Shown here: in pieces, positions 13,149 to 27,042 of the stretch
How the letters are laid out: the number at the start of each line of letters is the position of its first letter
Numbering within the stretch: the stretch's first letter is position 1
Origin: Diadema setosum
Lineage: Eukaryota; Echinodermata; Echinoidea; Diadematoida; Diadematidae
Length of the DNA: 64,000 nucleotides
Assembly (NCBI GenBank): GCA_033980235.1
Contig: CM067065.1
Location: forward strand, 7,891,328-7,955,327
Direction of reading: 5' to 3'
Program-made: the position numbers and the translations under genes
Notes under the pieces: generated by a model
The model's input: only the letters and a program-made list of their open reading frames with translations
Told to the model about the DNA's origin: nothing
Databases searched by the model: none

Positions 13149-13322
13149 CGGTCGACTGATCACTATGATTTTATAAAATTTGTCGTCTTTGGGACATGAT
13201 ACATATATGGTATAATTTTGAAATTGATAGGAAGAGCACTTTCTGAGCTAATCGATACACAACTTTTGAGGAGAAATAAATAAGAAAAAGAAGAACACCG
13301 AAAGAATCCGTACAGATACAGA

Positions 13323-13410
13323 AGGTGATCCGAGAGGATACTCGGATCACCTAAAAAGAAAGAATCCGTACAGATACAGAAGGTGATCCGAGAGGATACT
13401 CGGATCACCT
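13323..13410. repeat. Hairpin cassette, two copies
   Basis: Stems lie at 13,323-13,352 and 13,381-13,410 (58-bp period), separated by AAAAAGAAAGAATCC, so the leader is duplicated together with the stem. Confidence 0.9.
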
Positions 13411-14889
13411 AACTAGACTCGGAATTTGTCAAGACTGACAAATTAGGTGATCCGATTTTTTTTTTAAATCAATGATTCGAGTTTTCACCTGAGATTAGGG
13501 ACATTGGTCGTGTGATGTTTGGATTCTCATTTTGAAAAGGGAGTCAGACCTGCCATCTTGGGTACCGAATTCCGTATACACTATCAAAGATGCAGAATGA
13601 AGTATATTTGACCTTTGACCCCACTTTGCACCCCCAAGATGGCATCTGAGCAAAAAGTGGTTATTTTGTGAAATGATTCCTGTAACATGGTCTTTGCGTG
13701 TGCAAAATATGGGAAAGATAAGACATGTATTCACCAAGATACAGGATGAAACATTTATGACCTTTGACCCTAATTTACATACCCAAGATGGTGTCTGATC
13801 AAGTAGTTGTTATTTTATGAAATAATGTACGTAACATTAAATAAACATGTGCAAAATATGGGGTTGATAGGGGTTATTTTTCTTGAGTTATTGCAAAGAA
13901 AAATTGAAAAAGAAAGAAATATGAAAATACATCGAAGATAACCTTTAATTTCAACCACGTTTTTGGACGTGATCCCGACACCATATGAAATACAAAGGGC
14001 AGACGTACGATAGCGCAAAGTCTCAGCTACAACATATTAAAATCTGGGAGAAATTCACCGAAGGGTAAGTGAGCTAGTGCTCGATAAAGACAATCATGTC
14101 AATTTTCACATCTAGAAAAATTCCCTCCCATAGAGGTAACACGTCATAACGAAGATAAAGAAAGAAGTACATATGACCTTTGACCCCGATCTGCACAGAG
14201 AAGATGTCATCTGAGCAAAAAGTGGTTATTTTGTGATATGATCCTTGTAACACTGTCTTTACGTGTGCAAAATATGGGGAAGATAGGACATGTATTCACC
14301 AAGATACAGGATGAAATATTTATGACCTCTGACCCTAATTTACATACCCAAGATGGCGTCTGATGAAGTAGCTGTTATTTTATGAAATAATGTATATGAC
14401 ATGAACTAAACATGTGCAAAATATGGTGGTGATAAAGTATGTTTTTCTTGAGTTATTGCAAAGAAAGTTGGAAAAAGAAAGAAATATGGAAATACATCGA
14501 AGATAGGCTTTGATTTCAACCAAGTTTTTGGACATGATCCCGATACCGTATGAAAAAATGAAGGGCATTTCGCAATAGCCCAAAGTCTCAGCTACAACAT
14601 ATTAAAATCTTAGAGAAATTCACCGAAGCATAGGTGAGCTAGTGCTCGATAAAGATAGTCATGTCAATTTTCATTTCCAGAAAAACTGCACTCCCATTAA
14701 GATAACACGTAAACTGGTCAAATTTGACAAGATTACATTCAATCCAATATTACGAGGTGATGCCGTCACCTAATCAAAATGTTGTTAATATGTTAATGAA
14801 AGAACATTTCGTAAGCTACAACATACTGAAATCTGGGTGAAAATTGGCAAAGGATAAGTGAGATACGCTCGAGTGAACTTGTAATTTGA

Positions 14890-15541
14890 TGACGTCATTT
14901 TGAAAATTTACTTTTTTTACTTTATTAAGACATTTGATATCTTTTAATCATTTTTCCAGCATCGTCAACCCATGAAATGACATGTACAACTCATCAGCTT
15001 TCAGAATATGTAAAGAAAATGGGAGGTCACCGTTCATCCTGACGAGTAAAATCGGATTTAAAATTGGCGGTTTTTTGGCATTGTTGCACTGTATATCGCC
15101 ATTGACGCGCGCGCGGAATTTCAACTTTGACGGGCCCGTATGACGTCATATTGAGTCGGATTGACTTGAAACTTAGTAGACGTATTCCCTGACATTTCAG
15201 GCAGGCGATAAGTGTGAAAAAACGGGAAATTTCTATTGCATATGAGCTGTGCGTGCGTATATGCACGCGCGCGTACGCGTCCGTAAATTTTTTTCAATTT
15301 TTCAAAAAATGCTCTAAATGGTCTGAAACGTGTGCAAAAAAAATTTGAGCTCGATTTGAGCATACAAATATTTCAACGCGCGCGTACGCGCACGGTTTAA
15401 GGTATAGATGAATTTTGAGAATATGAGTAGAATGCGCTTGACTTGAAATATATGTGACGTAAATTTCATTGAAAAATTCTATTCCTTTAATGAGATATGA
15501 TTGAGAATGTGTTTTCATATAATGACGTCATAGTGACGTCA
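14890..15541. repeat. Satellite core copy 6
   Basis: All four CREs are intact. The hairpin side is followed by an unusually long A/G-rich stretch up to 15,700. Confidence 0.95.
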
Positions 15542-15716
15542 CGGTCGACTGATCACTTTGATTTAAGTTCGATTGCCGTCTTTGGGAGACGATACATATA
15601 TGGTATAAGTTTGAAATTGATAGGAAGAGGACTTTCTGAGCTAATCGATGCACAACTTTTGGGGAGAAATAAGAAGAAAAAGAAGAAGAAGAAGAAAGAA
15701 TCCGAACAAAAACAGA

Positions 15717-15746
15717 AGGTGATCCGAGAGGATACTCGGATCACCT
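15717..15746. repeat. Hairpin cassette, one copy
   Basis: Perfect stem; the leader has AACAAAAACAG in place of the usual ACAGATACAG. Confidence 0.9.
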
Positions 15747-17260
15747 AACTAGACTCGGAATTTGTCAAGACTGACAAATTAGGTGATCCGATTTTTTTTT
15801 TTTAATCAATGATTCGAGTCCTGATCGCAATAGGCATGACCATATAGGTTTCATCTGTGTTTAGAGACATTGGCCGTGTGATATTTGGATTCTCATTTTA
15901 GAAAAGAGAGTCAGGTCTGCCATCTTTGGTACCAAATTCGGTATACACTATAACGAAGATACAGAATGAAGTATATTTGACCATTGACCCCACTTTGCAC
16001 AGCCAAGATGGCATCTGAGCAAAAAGTGGTTATGTTGCGAAATGATTCTTACAACATGGTCTTTGCGTGTGGAAAATATGGGAAAGATAGGACATGTATT
16101 CACCAAGATACAGGTTGAAACATTTATGACCTTTGACCTTAATTTACATACCCAAGATGACGTCTGAGCAAGTAGTTGCTATTTTATGAAACAATGTACG
16201 TGACATGAACTAAACATGTGCAAAATATGGAGATGATAAGGGCTGTTTTTCTTGAGTTATTGCAAAGAAAGTTGCAGAGAGAAAGAAATATCTCAATACA
16301 TCGAAGATAAGTTTGATTTCAACCAAGTTTTTTAGCATGATCCAGACATCGTATGAATAAGCAAAAGGCACATTTCTGATAGCGCAAAGTCTCAGCTACA
16401 ACATATTAAAAATCTGGGAGAAATTCACCGAAGGGTAAGTGAGCTAGTGCTCGATAAAGACAATCATGTCAACTTTCACATCTAGAAAAATTCCCTCCCA
16501 TAGAGATAACACGTCATAACGAAGATATAGAAAAAAGTACATATGACCTTTGACCCCACTTTGCACAGACAAGATGGCATCTGAGCAAAGAGTGGTTATT
16601 TTGTGAAATGATCCTTGTAACATGGTCTTTACGTGTGTAAAATATGGGAAAGATAGGACATATATTTACTAAGATACAGGATGAAATATTTATGACCTTT
16701 GACCCTAATTTACATACCCAAGATGGTGTCCGATCAAGTAGTTGTTTTTTTATGAAATCATGTACGTAACATGAACTAAACATGTGCAAAATATGGGGGT
16801 GATTGGGGCTGTGTTTCTTGAGTTATTGCAAAGAAAGTTGCAGAAAGGAAGAAATATCTCAATACATCGAAGATAAGCTTTAATTTCAACCAAATTTTTT
16901 GACGTGATGCCGACGTCGTATGAAAAAATGAAGGGCACATTACCGATAGCCCAAAGTCTCAGCTACAACATATTAGAATTTGGGAGAAATTCACCGAAGC
17001 ATAAGTGAGCTAGTGCTCGAGAAAGATAGTCATGTCAATTTTCATTTCCAGAAAAACTGCACTCCCATAGAGATAACACGTAAACTGGTCAAATTTGACA
17101 AGATTACTTTGAATCCATTTTTACGAGGTGACGCCGTCATCCAATCAAAACGCTGTTATTATATTAATGAAAAAGCATTTAATAAGCTACAACATACTGA
17201 AATTTGTGTGAAAATTGGCAAAGGATAAGTGAGATACGCTCGAGTGAACTTGAAATTTGA

Positions 17261-17914
17261 TGTCGTCATTTTGAAAATTTACTTTTTTTACTTTATTAAG
17301 AAATTTGATACCTTTTAATCATTTTTCCAGCATCGCCAACCCATGAAATAACATGTACCACTCATCAGCTTTCAGAATATGTAAAGAAAATGGGGGGTCA
17401 CCGTCCATCCTGACGAGTAAAATCGGATTCAAAATTGGCGGTTTTTTTTTGCATTGTTGCACTGTATATCGCCATTGACGCGCGCGCGGAATTTCAACTT
17501 TGACTGGCCCGTGTGACGTCATATTGAGTCGGATTGACTTGAAACTTGGTAGAAATATTCCTTGACATTTCAGGCATCCGATAAATGTGAAAAAACGGGA
17601 AATTTCTATTGCGTATGAGCTGTGCGTACGTATATGTGCGCGCGCGTACGCGTCCGTCCAATTTTTTCAATTTTTCAAAAAATGCTCCAAATGGTCTGAA
17701 ACGTGTGCAAAAAAAATTGAGCTCGATTTGAGCATACAAATATTTCAACGCGCGCGTACGCGCACGTCTTAAGAGAAAATATGAATTTTGATTATATGAG
17801 TAGAATGCGCTTGACTTGAAATATACGTGATGTAAATTTCATTGAAAGTTTTCATTCCATTAAAGAGATATGATTGAGAATGTGTTTTCATATAATGACG
17901 TCATAGTGACGTCA
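17261..17914. repeat. Satellite core copy 7, first CRE mutated
   Basis: The opening site reads TGTCGTCA, the only clear loss among the core CREs in the window. The remaining three are intact. Confidence 0.95.
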
Positions 17915-19793
17915 CGGTCGACTAATCACTATGATTTTATCATAAGGATCGCCTTTGGGACATGATACATGTATGGTATAATTTTGACATTGATAGGAAG
18001 AGGACTTTCCGAGATTAGCGTTACACAACTTTTGCGGAGAAAGAAGAAGAAAAAGAAGACTAGACTTGGAATTTGTCAACACTGACAAATTAGGTGATCC
18101 GATCTTTTCGAAAATCAATGATTTGAGTTCTGATCCCAATATAGGCATTACCATACAGGTTTCATCTGTGTTTAGGAACATTGGCCGTGTGATGTTTGGA
18201 TTCTCATTTAGAAAAGGGAGTCAGGTCTGCCATCTTTGGTACCAAATTCCGTATACACTATAACGAAGATACAAAATGAAGTACATATGACCTTTGACCG
18301 CACTTTGCACAGCCAAGATGGCATCTGAGCAAAAAGTGGTTATTTTGTGAAATGATCCTTGTAACATGGTCTTTACGTGTGCAAAATATGGAAAAGATAA
18401 GACATGTATTCACCAAGATACAAGATGATACATTTATGACCTTTACCCTAATTTACATACCCAAGATGACGTCTGATCAAGTAGTTGTTATTTTATGAAA
18501 TAATGTACGTGACATGAACTAAACATGTGCAAAATATGGGGATGATAGGGGGTGTTTTTCTTGAGTTATTGCAGAGAAAGTTGCAGAAAGAAAGAAATAT
18601 CTCAATACATCGAAGATAAGTTTGATTTCAACCAAGTTTTTTGACGTAATCTCGGCGTCGTATGAAAAAATAGAGAAACCTCGACGACAGCTCAGAGTCT
18701 CAGCTACAACATACTAAAATCTGGGAGAAATTCACCGAAGAGTAAGTGAGCTAGTGCTCGATAAAGACCGTCATGTCAATTTTCATTTCCAGAAAAACTG
18801 CACTCCCATAGAGATAACACGTAAACTGGTTAAATTTGACAAGGTTACATTATATCCATTTTCACGAGGTGAAGACATCATCCGATTAAAACTTTGATAG
18901 AACAAAACTTAAAGAGTATTAAATTGGCTACAACATACTAAAATCTGGGAGAAATTCACCGAAGGGTAAGTGAGCTAGTCGTCGATAAAGACAATCAGGT
19001 CAATTTTCACATCTAGAAAAATTTACCTCCCATAAAGATAACACGTCATAACGAAGATAAAGAAAGAAGTGCATATGACCTTTGACCCCACTTTGCACAG
19101 ACAAGATGACCTCTAAGCCAAAAATGGTTATTTTGTGAAATGATCCTTGTAACATGGTCTTTACGTGTGCAAAATATGGGAAAGATAGGACATGTATTCA
19201 CCAAGATACAGGATAAAACATTTTTGACCTTTGACCCTAATTTACATACCCAAGAAGGTGCCCGATCAAGTAGTTGTTATTTTATGAAATAATGTACGTG
19301 ACATAAACTAAACATGTGCAAAATATTGGGCTGATAGAGCTTGTTTTTCTTAAGTTATTGCAAAGAAAGTTGCAGAAAGAAAGGAATATGAAAATACATG
19401 GAAGATAAGCTTTAATTTCAACCAAGTTTTTGGGCATGATGCCGACTCCGTATGAAAAAACGAAGGGCACACTTACGATAGCCCAAAGTCTCAGCTACAA
19501 CATACTAAAATATGGGAGAAATTCACCGAAGCATAAGTGAGCTAGTGCTCGATAAAGATAGTCATGTCAGTTTTCATTTCCAGAAAAACTGCACTCCAAT
19601 AGAGATAACACGTAAACTGGTCAAATTTAACAATGTTACTTTAAATCCCTTTTTACGAGGTGATGCCGTCATCCAGTCAAATTGTTGTTATTATATATCT
19701 GAAAGACCATTTAATAAGCTACAACATATTGAAATTTGGACGAAAATCAACTAAAGAATAAGTGAGATATGTTTGAATGAACTTGAAATTTGA

Positions 19794-20445
19794 TGACGTC
19801 ATTTTGAAAATTTACTTTTTTAACTTTATTAAGAAATTTGATATATTTTAATCATTTTTCCAGCATTGCCAACCCATGAAATGACATGTACAACTCATCA
19901 GCTTTCAGAATATGTAAAGAAAATGGGGGGTCACCGTCCATCCTGACGAGTAAAATCGGATTTAAAATTGGCAGTTTTTTGGCATTGTTGCACTGTATAT
20001 CGCCATTGACGCGCGCGCGGAATTTCAACTTTGACGGACCCGTATGACGTCATTTTGAGTGGGATTGACTTGAAACTTGGTAGAACTATTCCTTGACATT
20101 TCAGACATCCGATCAAAGTGAAAAAACGGGAATTTTCATTGCATATGAGCTGTGCGTGCGTATATGTGCGCGCGCGTACGCGTCCGTCCGATTTTTTCAA
20201 TTTTTCAAAAAATGCTCCAAATGGTCTGAAACGTGTGCAAAAAAATTTTGAGCTCGATTTGAGCATACAAATATTTCAACGCGCGCGTACGCGCACGTTT
20301 TAAGAGAAAATATGAATTTTGATTATATGAGTAGAATGCGCTTGACTTGAACTATATGTGACGTAAATTTCATTGAAAAATTCCATTCCATTAATGAGAT
20401 ATGATTGAGAATGTGTTTTCATATAATGACGTCATAGTGACGTCA
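19794..20445. repeat. Satellite core copy 8
   Basis: Carries the TTTGAG variant after the middle CRE and has no hairpin cassette downstream: GAAGAAGAATAAAGAACTAG runs straight into the second hairpin. Confidence 0.95.
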
Positions 20446-21837
20446 CGGTCGACTGATCACTATGATTTTACTTGATGGGTCGTCTTTGGGACACGATACA
20501 TATATGGTATGATTTTGACATTGATAGGAAGAGGACTTTCTGAGCTAACCGATACACAAATTTTGTCCAGAAATAAAGAAGAAGAAGAATAAAGAACTAG
20601 AACCGGAATTTGTCAAGACTGACAAATTAGGTGATCCGATTTTTTCGAAAATCAATGATTCGAGTCCTGATCGCAATAGGCATGACCATATAGGTTTTAT
20701 CTATGTTTACAGACAATGGCCGTGTGATATTTGGATTCTCATCTAGAAAAGAGAGTCAGGTCTGCCATCTTTGGTACCAAATTCGGTGTACACTATAACG
20801 AAGATACAGAATGAAGTATATTTGACCATTGACCCAACTTTGCACAGCCAAGATGGCATCACATTCTGAGCTAAAAGTGGTTATTTTGTGAAATGATTCT
20901 TGTAACATGGTCTTTGCGTGTGCAAAATATGGGAAAGATAGGACATGTATTCACCAAGATACAGGTTGAAACATTTATGACCTTTGACCCTAATTTACAT
21001 ACCCAAGATGGTGTCTGGTCAAGTAGTTGTTATTTTATGAAATAATGTACGTGACATGAACTAAACATGTGCAAAATATGGGGATGATAGGGGCTGTTTT
21101 TCTTGAGTTATTGCAAAGAAAGTAGCAGAAAGAAAGAAATATCTCAATACATCGAAGAACCAAGTTTTTTAACGTGGTCCAGACATCGTATGAAAAAAAG
21201 AAGATGAACATTACGATAGCGCAAAGTCTCAGCTACAACATATGAAAATCTGGGAAAAATTCACCGAAGGGTAAGTGAGCTATAGTGCTCGATAAAGACA
21301 ATTATATCAATTTTCACATCTAGAAAAATTCCCTCCCATAGAGATAACACGTCATAGCAAAGATACAGAAAGAACTACATATGACCTTTGACCCCACTTT
21401 GCACAAACAAGACGGTATCTGAGTAAAAAGTGGTTATTTTATGAAATAATTCTTGTAACATGGTCTTTGCGTGTGCAAAATATGGGAAAGACAGGACATG
21501 CATTTATCAAGATACAGGATAAAACATTTATGACCTTTGACCCTAATTTACATACACAAGATGGTGTCCAATTCAAGTAATTGTTATTTTATGAAATAAT
21601 GTACGTGACATGAACTAAACATGTGCAAAATATGGGGGTGATAGGGGCTATTTTATTTGAGTTGTTGCAAAGAAAGTTGTAGAAAGAAAGAAATATCTTG
21701 ATATTACACATCGAAGATAAGCCTTAATTTCAGCCAAAATTTTTAACGTGATCCTGACATTGCATGAAAAAACGGAGGACACTCACAAGATAGCGCAGTC
21801 TCAGCTACATCATATTAAAATGTGGGAGAAATTTTGT

Positions 21838-22205
21838 TTATTTCCATCATTCCACAAGGAAAAAAAAACCCACATGACATATAAAAACAAAACAACGTTA
21901 ATACAAGGTATTGTTACATTCATATGCTATACAAATCAGCACAAAGTACACAACTGTAATGATGAAAAATGGAATGCACATAAGAAAGCCTTTAAATGGC
22001 TTGTAGGACTGTGCATACCTAATAGTGTATAGAAACAGATTTGAATTGATAAAACAAACAAGCAAAAACATACAGAAACAAACAAACAAACAAATCAACA
22101 TGGTCAAAATACATTAAGGATATCACCCAAAATCTAAAGAATCTTTTTATACTGTTTTTTTTTTTTAAATATTATGAAATTGTACATTAAAAACATGGTT
22201 CACGT
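21838..22205 (-). other. LINE 3' untranslated region
   Basis: About 370 bp between the end of ORF2 and the satellite junction have no coding signal. On the minus strand they hold a TTTG-type short repeat (22,078-22,095), TATATG and a T-rich tract near 21,860. No long poly-A tail is visible at the junction. Confidence 0.6.
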
Positions 22206-23700
22206 TCAAATCCTTCCACAATACAGGTCCAGTATACCGTAATGAATATTAGGACCTATCATTTGAGAAAGACCATCGGTGAATCTGGTAACATGATCTA
22301 AATAATGAGTGTGAACATCAGCATTAATCATGAACATATTCATAAAATACGGAGGGAGAGATTGTGAATGATAACGTTGCATCAACGAGGCAATTTGCAT
22401 CTTATTTATATCTATTAACTTCAGAGTTTCAATGATTTAAATAATTCAGATGTAGGCGCTTGATATGTAGAGCCAGTGCAGATACGTATACACAATATAG
22501 CCTTCTTTTGTAAAACTATCAACTTTTGCAAGAGGGAAGAATATGTATTCCCCCAGATAGAATTACAATATGTCAAATGTGATAAAACATGAGAATTATA
22601 TAAGATGAATAATATAGACTTTGGCAATTCATATTTCAACCGGTTTAAAATTCCAACAAAACGAGACACTTTTCGGCAAACAGAATTAATATGTTCCTTC
22701 CAACTTAAAGTGCTAGTCAATGTGACACCAAGAAAATTTACAGAATCATAAAACATTAAAGAATCTGAATCTATTTTGACAGACAGATTGCCAATTTCCT
22801 GTTGTACACCTTTCCTTTTAAAACGGATACACTGTGTCTTGCTAATATTCAAATATAATTCATTTGTTTTAAACCATGAAGATATCTGAGCCAAACTTCT
22901 ATTCAAGTTACAAATCAACACATTGATATCTTTATGAGATGCAAGGACTGTAGAATCATAAGCGTATAAAATAAAACGACAATCAGAACAAACATTTACA
23001 ATACCATTAATATACAATAAAAACAATAATGGCCCAAGAATTGAGCCCTGGGGTGCACCTGTGCTAATGATTTTTTGTGTGGATGTACAAGAATTAAATA
23101 CAGTGTATTGTTTCCTATCTAACAGATATGATTTAAACCAGTCAAAAAAAAAAACACCTCGTATTCCATAATAATATAATTTTTGCAACAAAATATAATG
23201 TGAAAGAGAGTCAAAAGCTTTTGATAAATCCATAAAGACTGCAATGACCTCATTCCCCGAATTTAACTCATCCAGGATTCGATCATGAACTTCAATAATG
23301 GCAAGGTCCGTAGAATGATTGTGACGAAAACCATACTGGCTATCATACAATGTACAATGTACAACACATTATGTTTAATTAAAAATAAATATAATTTATC
23401 AAACACCAATCTCTCTAAAATTTTAGAAAAACAGGGTAAAATTGATATTGGGCGATAATTATTGCACAAACTTGGATCACCTTTTTTAAAAACTGGAACG
23501 GTCTTGGCAAGTTTCATTTCAAATGGTATAATACCAGTACTGAGTGAGGAATTAAAAATATGATGTAAAGGTTGAACTATGTACGGTAATACATGTTTGA
23601 AAACAGTTGGGCTGATGTCATCATATCCACTGCTCTTCCCGTTCTTCAACAGTTTACCAGTTCTGATTATTTCTTCCTAGAGTCACTGGCTTTAAAAAAT
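22206..23700 (-). pseudogene. LINE ORF2, reverse transcriptase part, catalytic YADD lost
   Basis: Reverse transcriptase blocks appear in order: SSGYDDISP near 23,630, NNYRPISILPCFSK near 23,460, QYGFRHNHSTD near 23,330, FMDLSKAFDSLSH near 23,230, GAPQGSILGPLLF near 23,050, and the active-site box near 22,960. That box reads LYAYDST instead of the family's YADD: the first catalytic Asp codon, GAT, is TAT at 22,958-22,960. LGVTLTSTLSWKEHI and a C-terminal piece ending near 22,206 follow, with frame changes near 23,340 and 22,410. The Asp in FMDLSKAFD is retained. The protein cannot be made intact. Confidence 0.88.
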
Positions 23701-23975
23701 AAAGAATGAGACAGTGGTTCTTGCAGATATCCATAAAAATCATCAGTTCTTCCACTGTCAATCTCACTATTAACTTTAGATCCAGTATGAATAAAAAAAT
23801 CATTAAAACGTTCACAAATTACATCAGAATCTCTACAATGTTTACCATCAAATGTGATACCTTCACTACGCACATTATTTTTCTTACCGAGTATAGAATT
23901 TATATGAAACCACATCTTTTTGAATTATTTTTTTACTGAGTCAAATTTATTAAAATAATAATTCCTTTTTGCTCT

Positions 23976-25420
23976 TCACAAACAAGCTGTAACATGATTA
24001 CATAATTTCTTGTATTTTTCATATCTATATTCTGACGGGCATTGAAGATATTCTCTATAAACATTGTTTTTCTTATTGATGATCTTTAGAATACGAGAGG
24101 TTACCCATGGTTTCCTACTTTTCTTACATTTCTTCACATGCTTAATAATTTTCGGTAAGTGTGTGTTATATAAACCTGTAAATATTGCACAAAATACATT
24201 ATATGCTGCATCAGGATCATCTTCCTTATACACATCTGACCAATCTGTTGTTTTCAACCCTTCTATTACCTCACCGATACTTGCCCTCGTTACATTCCTG
24301 TAACAAAAGGATACCTGCTCAACATTATCATCACAGACAGCTTCATTAGATAAATAGAATACAGGAAAATGATCTGATATTTCAGTCAATAAAATACTAG
24401 TACCACACAGATTACAGTATCCCACATCATTTGTATAGATGTTGTCGATAAGAGTGGCCGATAATGAATTCACCCTTGTGGGTTTGTCTATAGTTGAGCA
24501 AAACCCAGATGAAACAACTGTATTAACAAAATCAAATACCTGTGCATTGTCTTGTTTTTTCATCAAATCAATATTAGTATCTCCCATAAGGTACACTTTT
24601 TACTCTTCCAATCCTCAGTGTTCAACAAGTTATCAAACAAAGATGTAAATGCAGACACTGAGGATTTGGGCTGTCGATACACAACTCCTACAATTATATT
24701 ATTACGGGATTTACGTTCAATTTCTACAATCAGATAATGAACACCGTCACATTCCTCATACATGTAATTATTCTTTAACATAAAATTCAAGCTTTCATGT
24801 ATAAACAAACCAACTCCACCACCACGGCCACTGGGTCTATCCACATGGACAAATTTGTAGCCATCAATCACAAATGGCAAAAGTTAAAGATGAGTTTATC
24901 CATGTCTCTGATATCCCTATCACTGAGAACGAAAATTGGATACTTGAGATATAACTGTGAATTTGATAAAATTTCGGGACAAACTCCTTGCATTAAAATG
25001 TAACATACTAAAATTATCTGTTAACATTAATTGCTGAACTGTTACATCAAACTCGTTAGCCAGATAATACTTGACTACACTTGAGTGAGTTTCTTCATTT
25101 TCAACAACATTTTCATTTTGTTCACTACAGAAATTGGAAGATGTAGTTGATTCTTCCTGAAAAACAGATATCAAGGGAGAAACCCTCACATCATCATGCA
25201 CTATTAATGGAGTATCTGTATGTAAAGTATCTGAGGTTCCGTTGTCTTCGACCACTTGAGTAATCAAACTATTACAAGGCTCAAACATTTGGGGAAAAAA
25301 AAGAAAAAAGAAAAGAAGTGCAAAAGTTATACAGAAAATCAGAGATATACAAGTGTGTACAGTACTGTACATATAATTCAAAAAGAAAAAAAAATATACA
25401 AAATTCAACAAAATACCCAA
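23976..25420 (-). pseudogene. LINE ORF2, AP endonuclease part, frameshifted
   Basis: The endonuclease that would nick the target site is visible in several frames. HFNARSL lies near 25,000, ISETWI near 24,910, GRGGGVGLFIHE near 24,810, GVVYRQP near 24,680, MGDTNID near 24,580, LIDNIYTND near 24,440 and SDHFPVF near 24,370. These are the standard blocks of the APE-type LINE endonuclease, including the GD.N and SDH catalytic blocks. At least three frame changes, near 24,930, 24,880 and 24,595, break it. Residues before the endonuclease (25,100-25,420) are low-complexity and acidic, with no domain I recognise. Confidence 0.8.
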
Positions 25421-25482
25421 TATTTGAGTGCCTATTTGGGATCAATTTAGGCCCATGTCAAAGCTTTTCCAAGTCACATTCA

Positions 25483-26060
25483 CTACGGATGGTCTTCTTT
25501 ATTGTCTTTCTGTTTGTTGCTGGCAACAAAGTTTGACGGCTGGGATGTCGCGATGTCGTTGCGGGGGGCAACACGATGCGATCTGTCAAGATCATTGAGA
25601 GTAATGGGCACATCGAGCTGGTCGGAACAGAGCTGGCGGATGAGTTGGTCTGTGTCTTCTAGTCCGCTCTCTTTGACACCATGGAACTTCAGGGAGTTGC
25701 GGCGGGAATATTGCTCTGCTTCATTCATCGTCAGTTTGAGATTGTTGACAGCTGTTGCTTGATCATCAAGACGGTGGTGAGATGTTTTATTTCAGCATCT
25801 TTTGCTTTGAGGGATGCTTCCAGGTCAAAGATGCAGCCATCATGTTGATCGGACTTCTCCTTGAGACTGGTGCACTTTTGCTCAACTATGTAGGTCAAGG
25901 TGCTGAACAAACTTTGTCATTTGTTTATTCATGGCTTTCTAAACAGCTTCTTCGATGGCTTTAAGGAAATCAGGACGCTGGATATACTCTCCAAAAGCCT
26001 GAATGATTGCTTCAGTACTTGTGGCTTTCCCTTTGCGGGTCTCCATACTGGGGTATCAGG
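25483..26060 (-). pseudogene. LINE ORF1 remnant
   Basis: The cleanest part, 25,483-25,728, encodes a basic stretch beginning MNEAEQYSRRNSLKFHGV and followed by LNDLDRSHRV. EQYSRRNSL...G and DRSHR are typical of the RNA-binding part of LINE ORF1 proteins. Upstream, in shifted frames with stops, the minus strand still reads pieces such as FGEYIQRPDFLKAIEEAV, which look like an N-terminal helical region. It precedes ORF2 in the expected order. Stops and frameshifts make it non-functional. The start of the gene is not clear. Confidence 0.65.
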
Positions 26061-26199
26061 TGCGACAGACAGTGTGACAGTAGTACTGGAATCTGGAGTG
26101 ATGACTATTACGGTACTATACTCAGTGATGAACAGAAATGGCGAGGTCAGGCATACTGACTGCAGAGAAGCAGCCAGTGGACTGTAGCTGTAATCCACA

Positions 26200-26982
26200 T
26201 TTGCACTCTGAGACTATGTGTATATGATTGTAGAGCATAAGTCAATTCATCTTCACTTCGAGGTAGGTCTAATACTCTTATATACCGTCACGTGAAGAAC
26301 ACTTGTGGTAGTCATTTGGTGATAATCACGGGACGTTTTGAGTTCTGAGAAGATGAGGCTTAACTTCAGATGTCACATGAGATACTCAGTAGTCTACAAG
26401 CAGTACACTGTGTAGCTAGGCGACTGAAGTACGTACAACTTGCTTGCACATAGCATTCAGCACCGCTACAGATACACGTAGATCTATGCACAGTACACAG
26501 TTCAGTAGCCGTAGGACATGTATAACTAACACTCGGTATCAGTTTATCCAAGCACACTGTGCATTGACATTGATTAAGTTCAGGGTTTCCACGGATATAA
26601 GGCTGAGAGACACAGGTCACTGTAGCAAGAGGTCCTGTGGTGTATGCAATATCAGAAAAAACTTACAGTAGATCGTCATTGTCACTGCAATTTCTGCATG
26701 AAGAACTGGTGGTCCATGACACGAAGATGAATGTGTGGGACTATAGCGTGAAAGACTGTTGTTTGCAGCGGTGTTTGCAGCAGGGACAGAACCACAAAAT
26801 TCATGTTCAGCAGGTCCAGATGCATGAAATCACAGATAAATCAGTTGCATTATGTTTTTAGCTCTCAGAATGTGAGGCAGAGGCACAGCAATGGCATGTC
26901 CATCCGTGTGATTTCTTGTGATTTTCTGGCATACATAGGCATACACAGGCATACATACGGTTAATATAGTGAAATACGGTGT
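26200..26982 (-). other. Probable LINE 5' region
   Basis: The stretch lies between the ORF1 remnant and the satellite junction and matches nothing else in the window. It is less AT-rich than the satellite. It could be LINE 5' untranslated sequence or an older, separate insertion. I see no coding signal in it. Confidence 0.4.
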
Positions 26983-27042
26983 AATTCACCGAAGGGTACG
27001 TACGTACGTGAGCATAGTACTGTACGCTACTGCTCGATAAAG

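Larger units (their letters stand above)
21834..26982 (-). mobile_element. CR1/jockey-like non-LTR retrotransposon (LINE), decayed
   Basis: The satellite reads GGGAGAAATT up to 21,833 and resumes with AATTCACCGAAGGG at 26,983, so 5,149 bp are inserted with AATT on both sides (4-bp target duplication or microhomology). On the minus strand the order is a 5' region of about 780 bp, an ORF1 remnant, an ORF2 with AP endonuclease then reverse transcriptase, and about 370 bp of 3' sequence. Such LINEs copy their RNA at a nicked target. This copy is dead: frameshifts break both enzymes and the reverse transcriptase active site is changed. The clade is uncertain; CR1, L2 and jockey-like groups share this layout. 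Confidence 0.85.
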
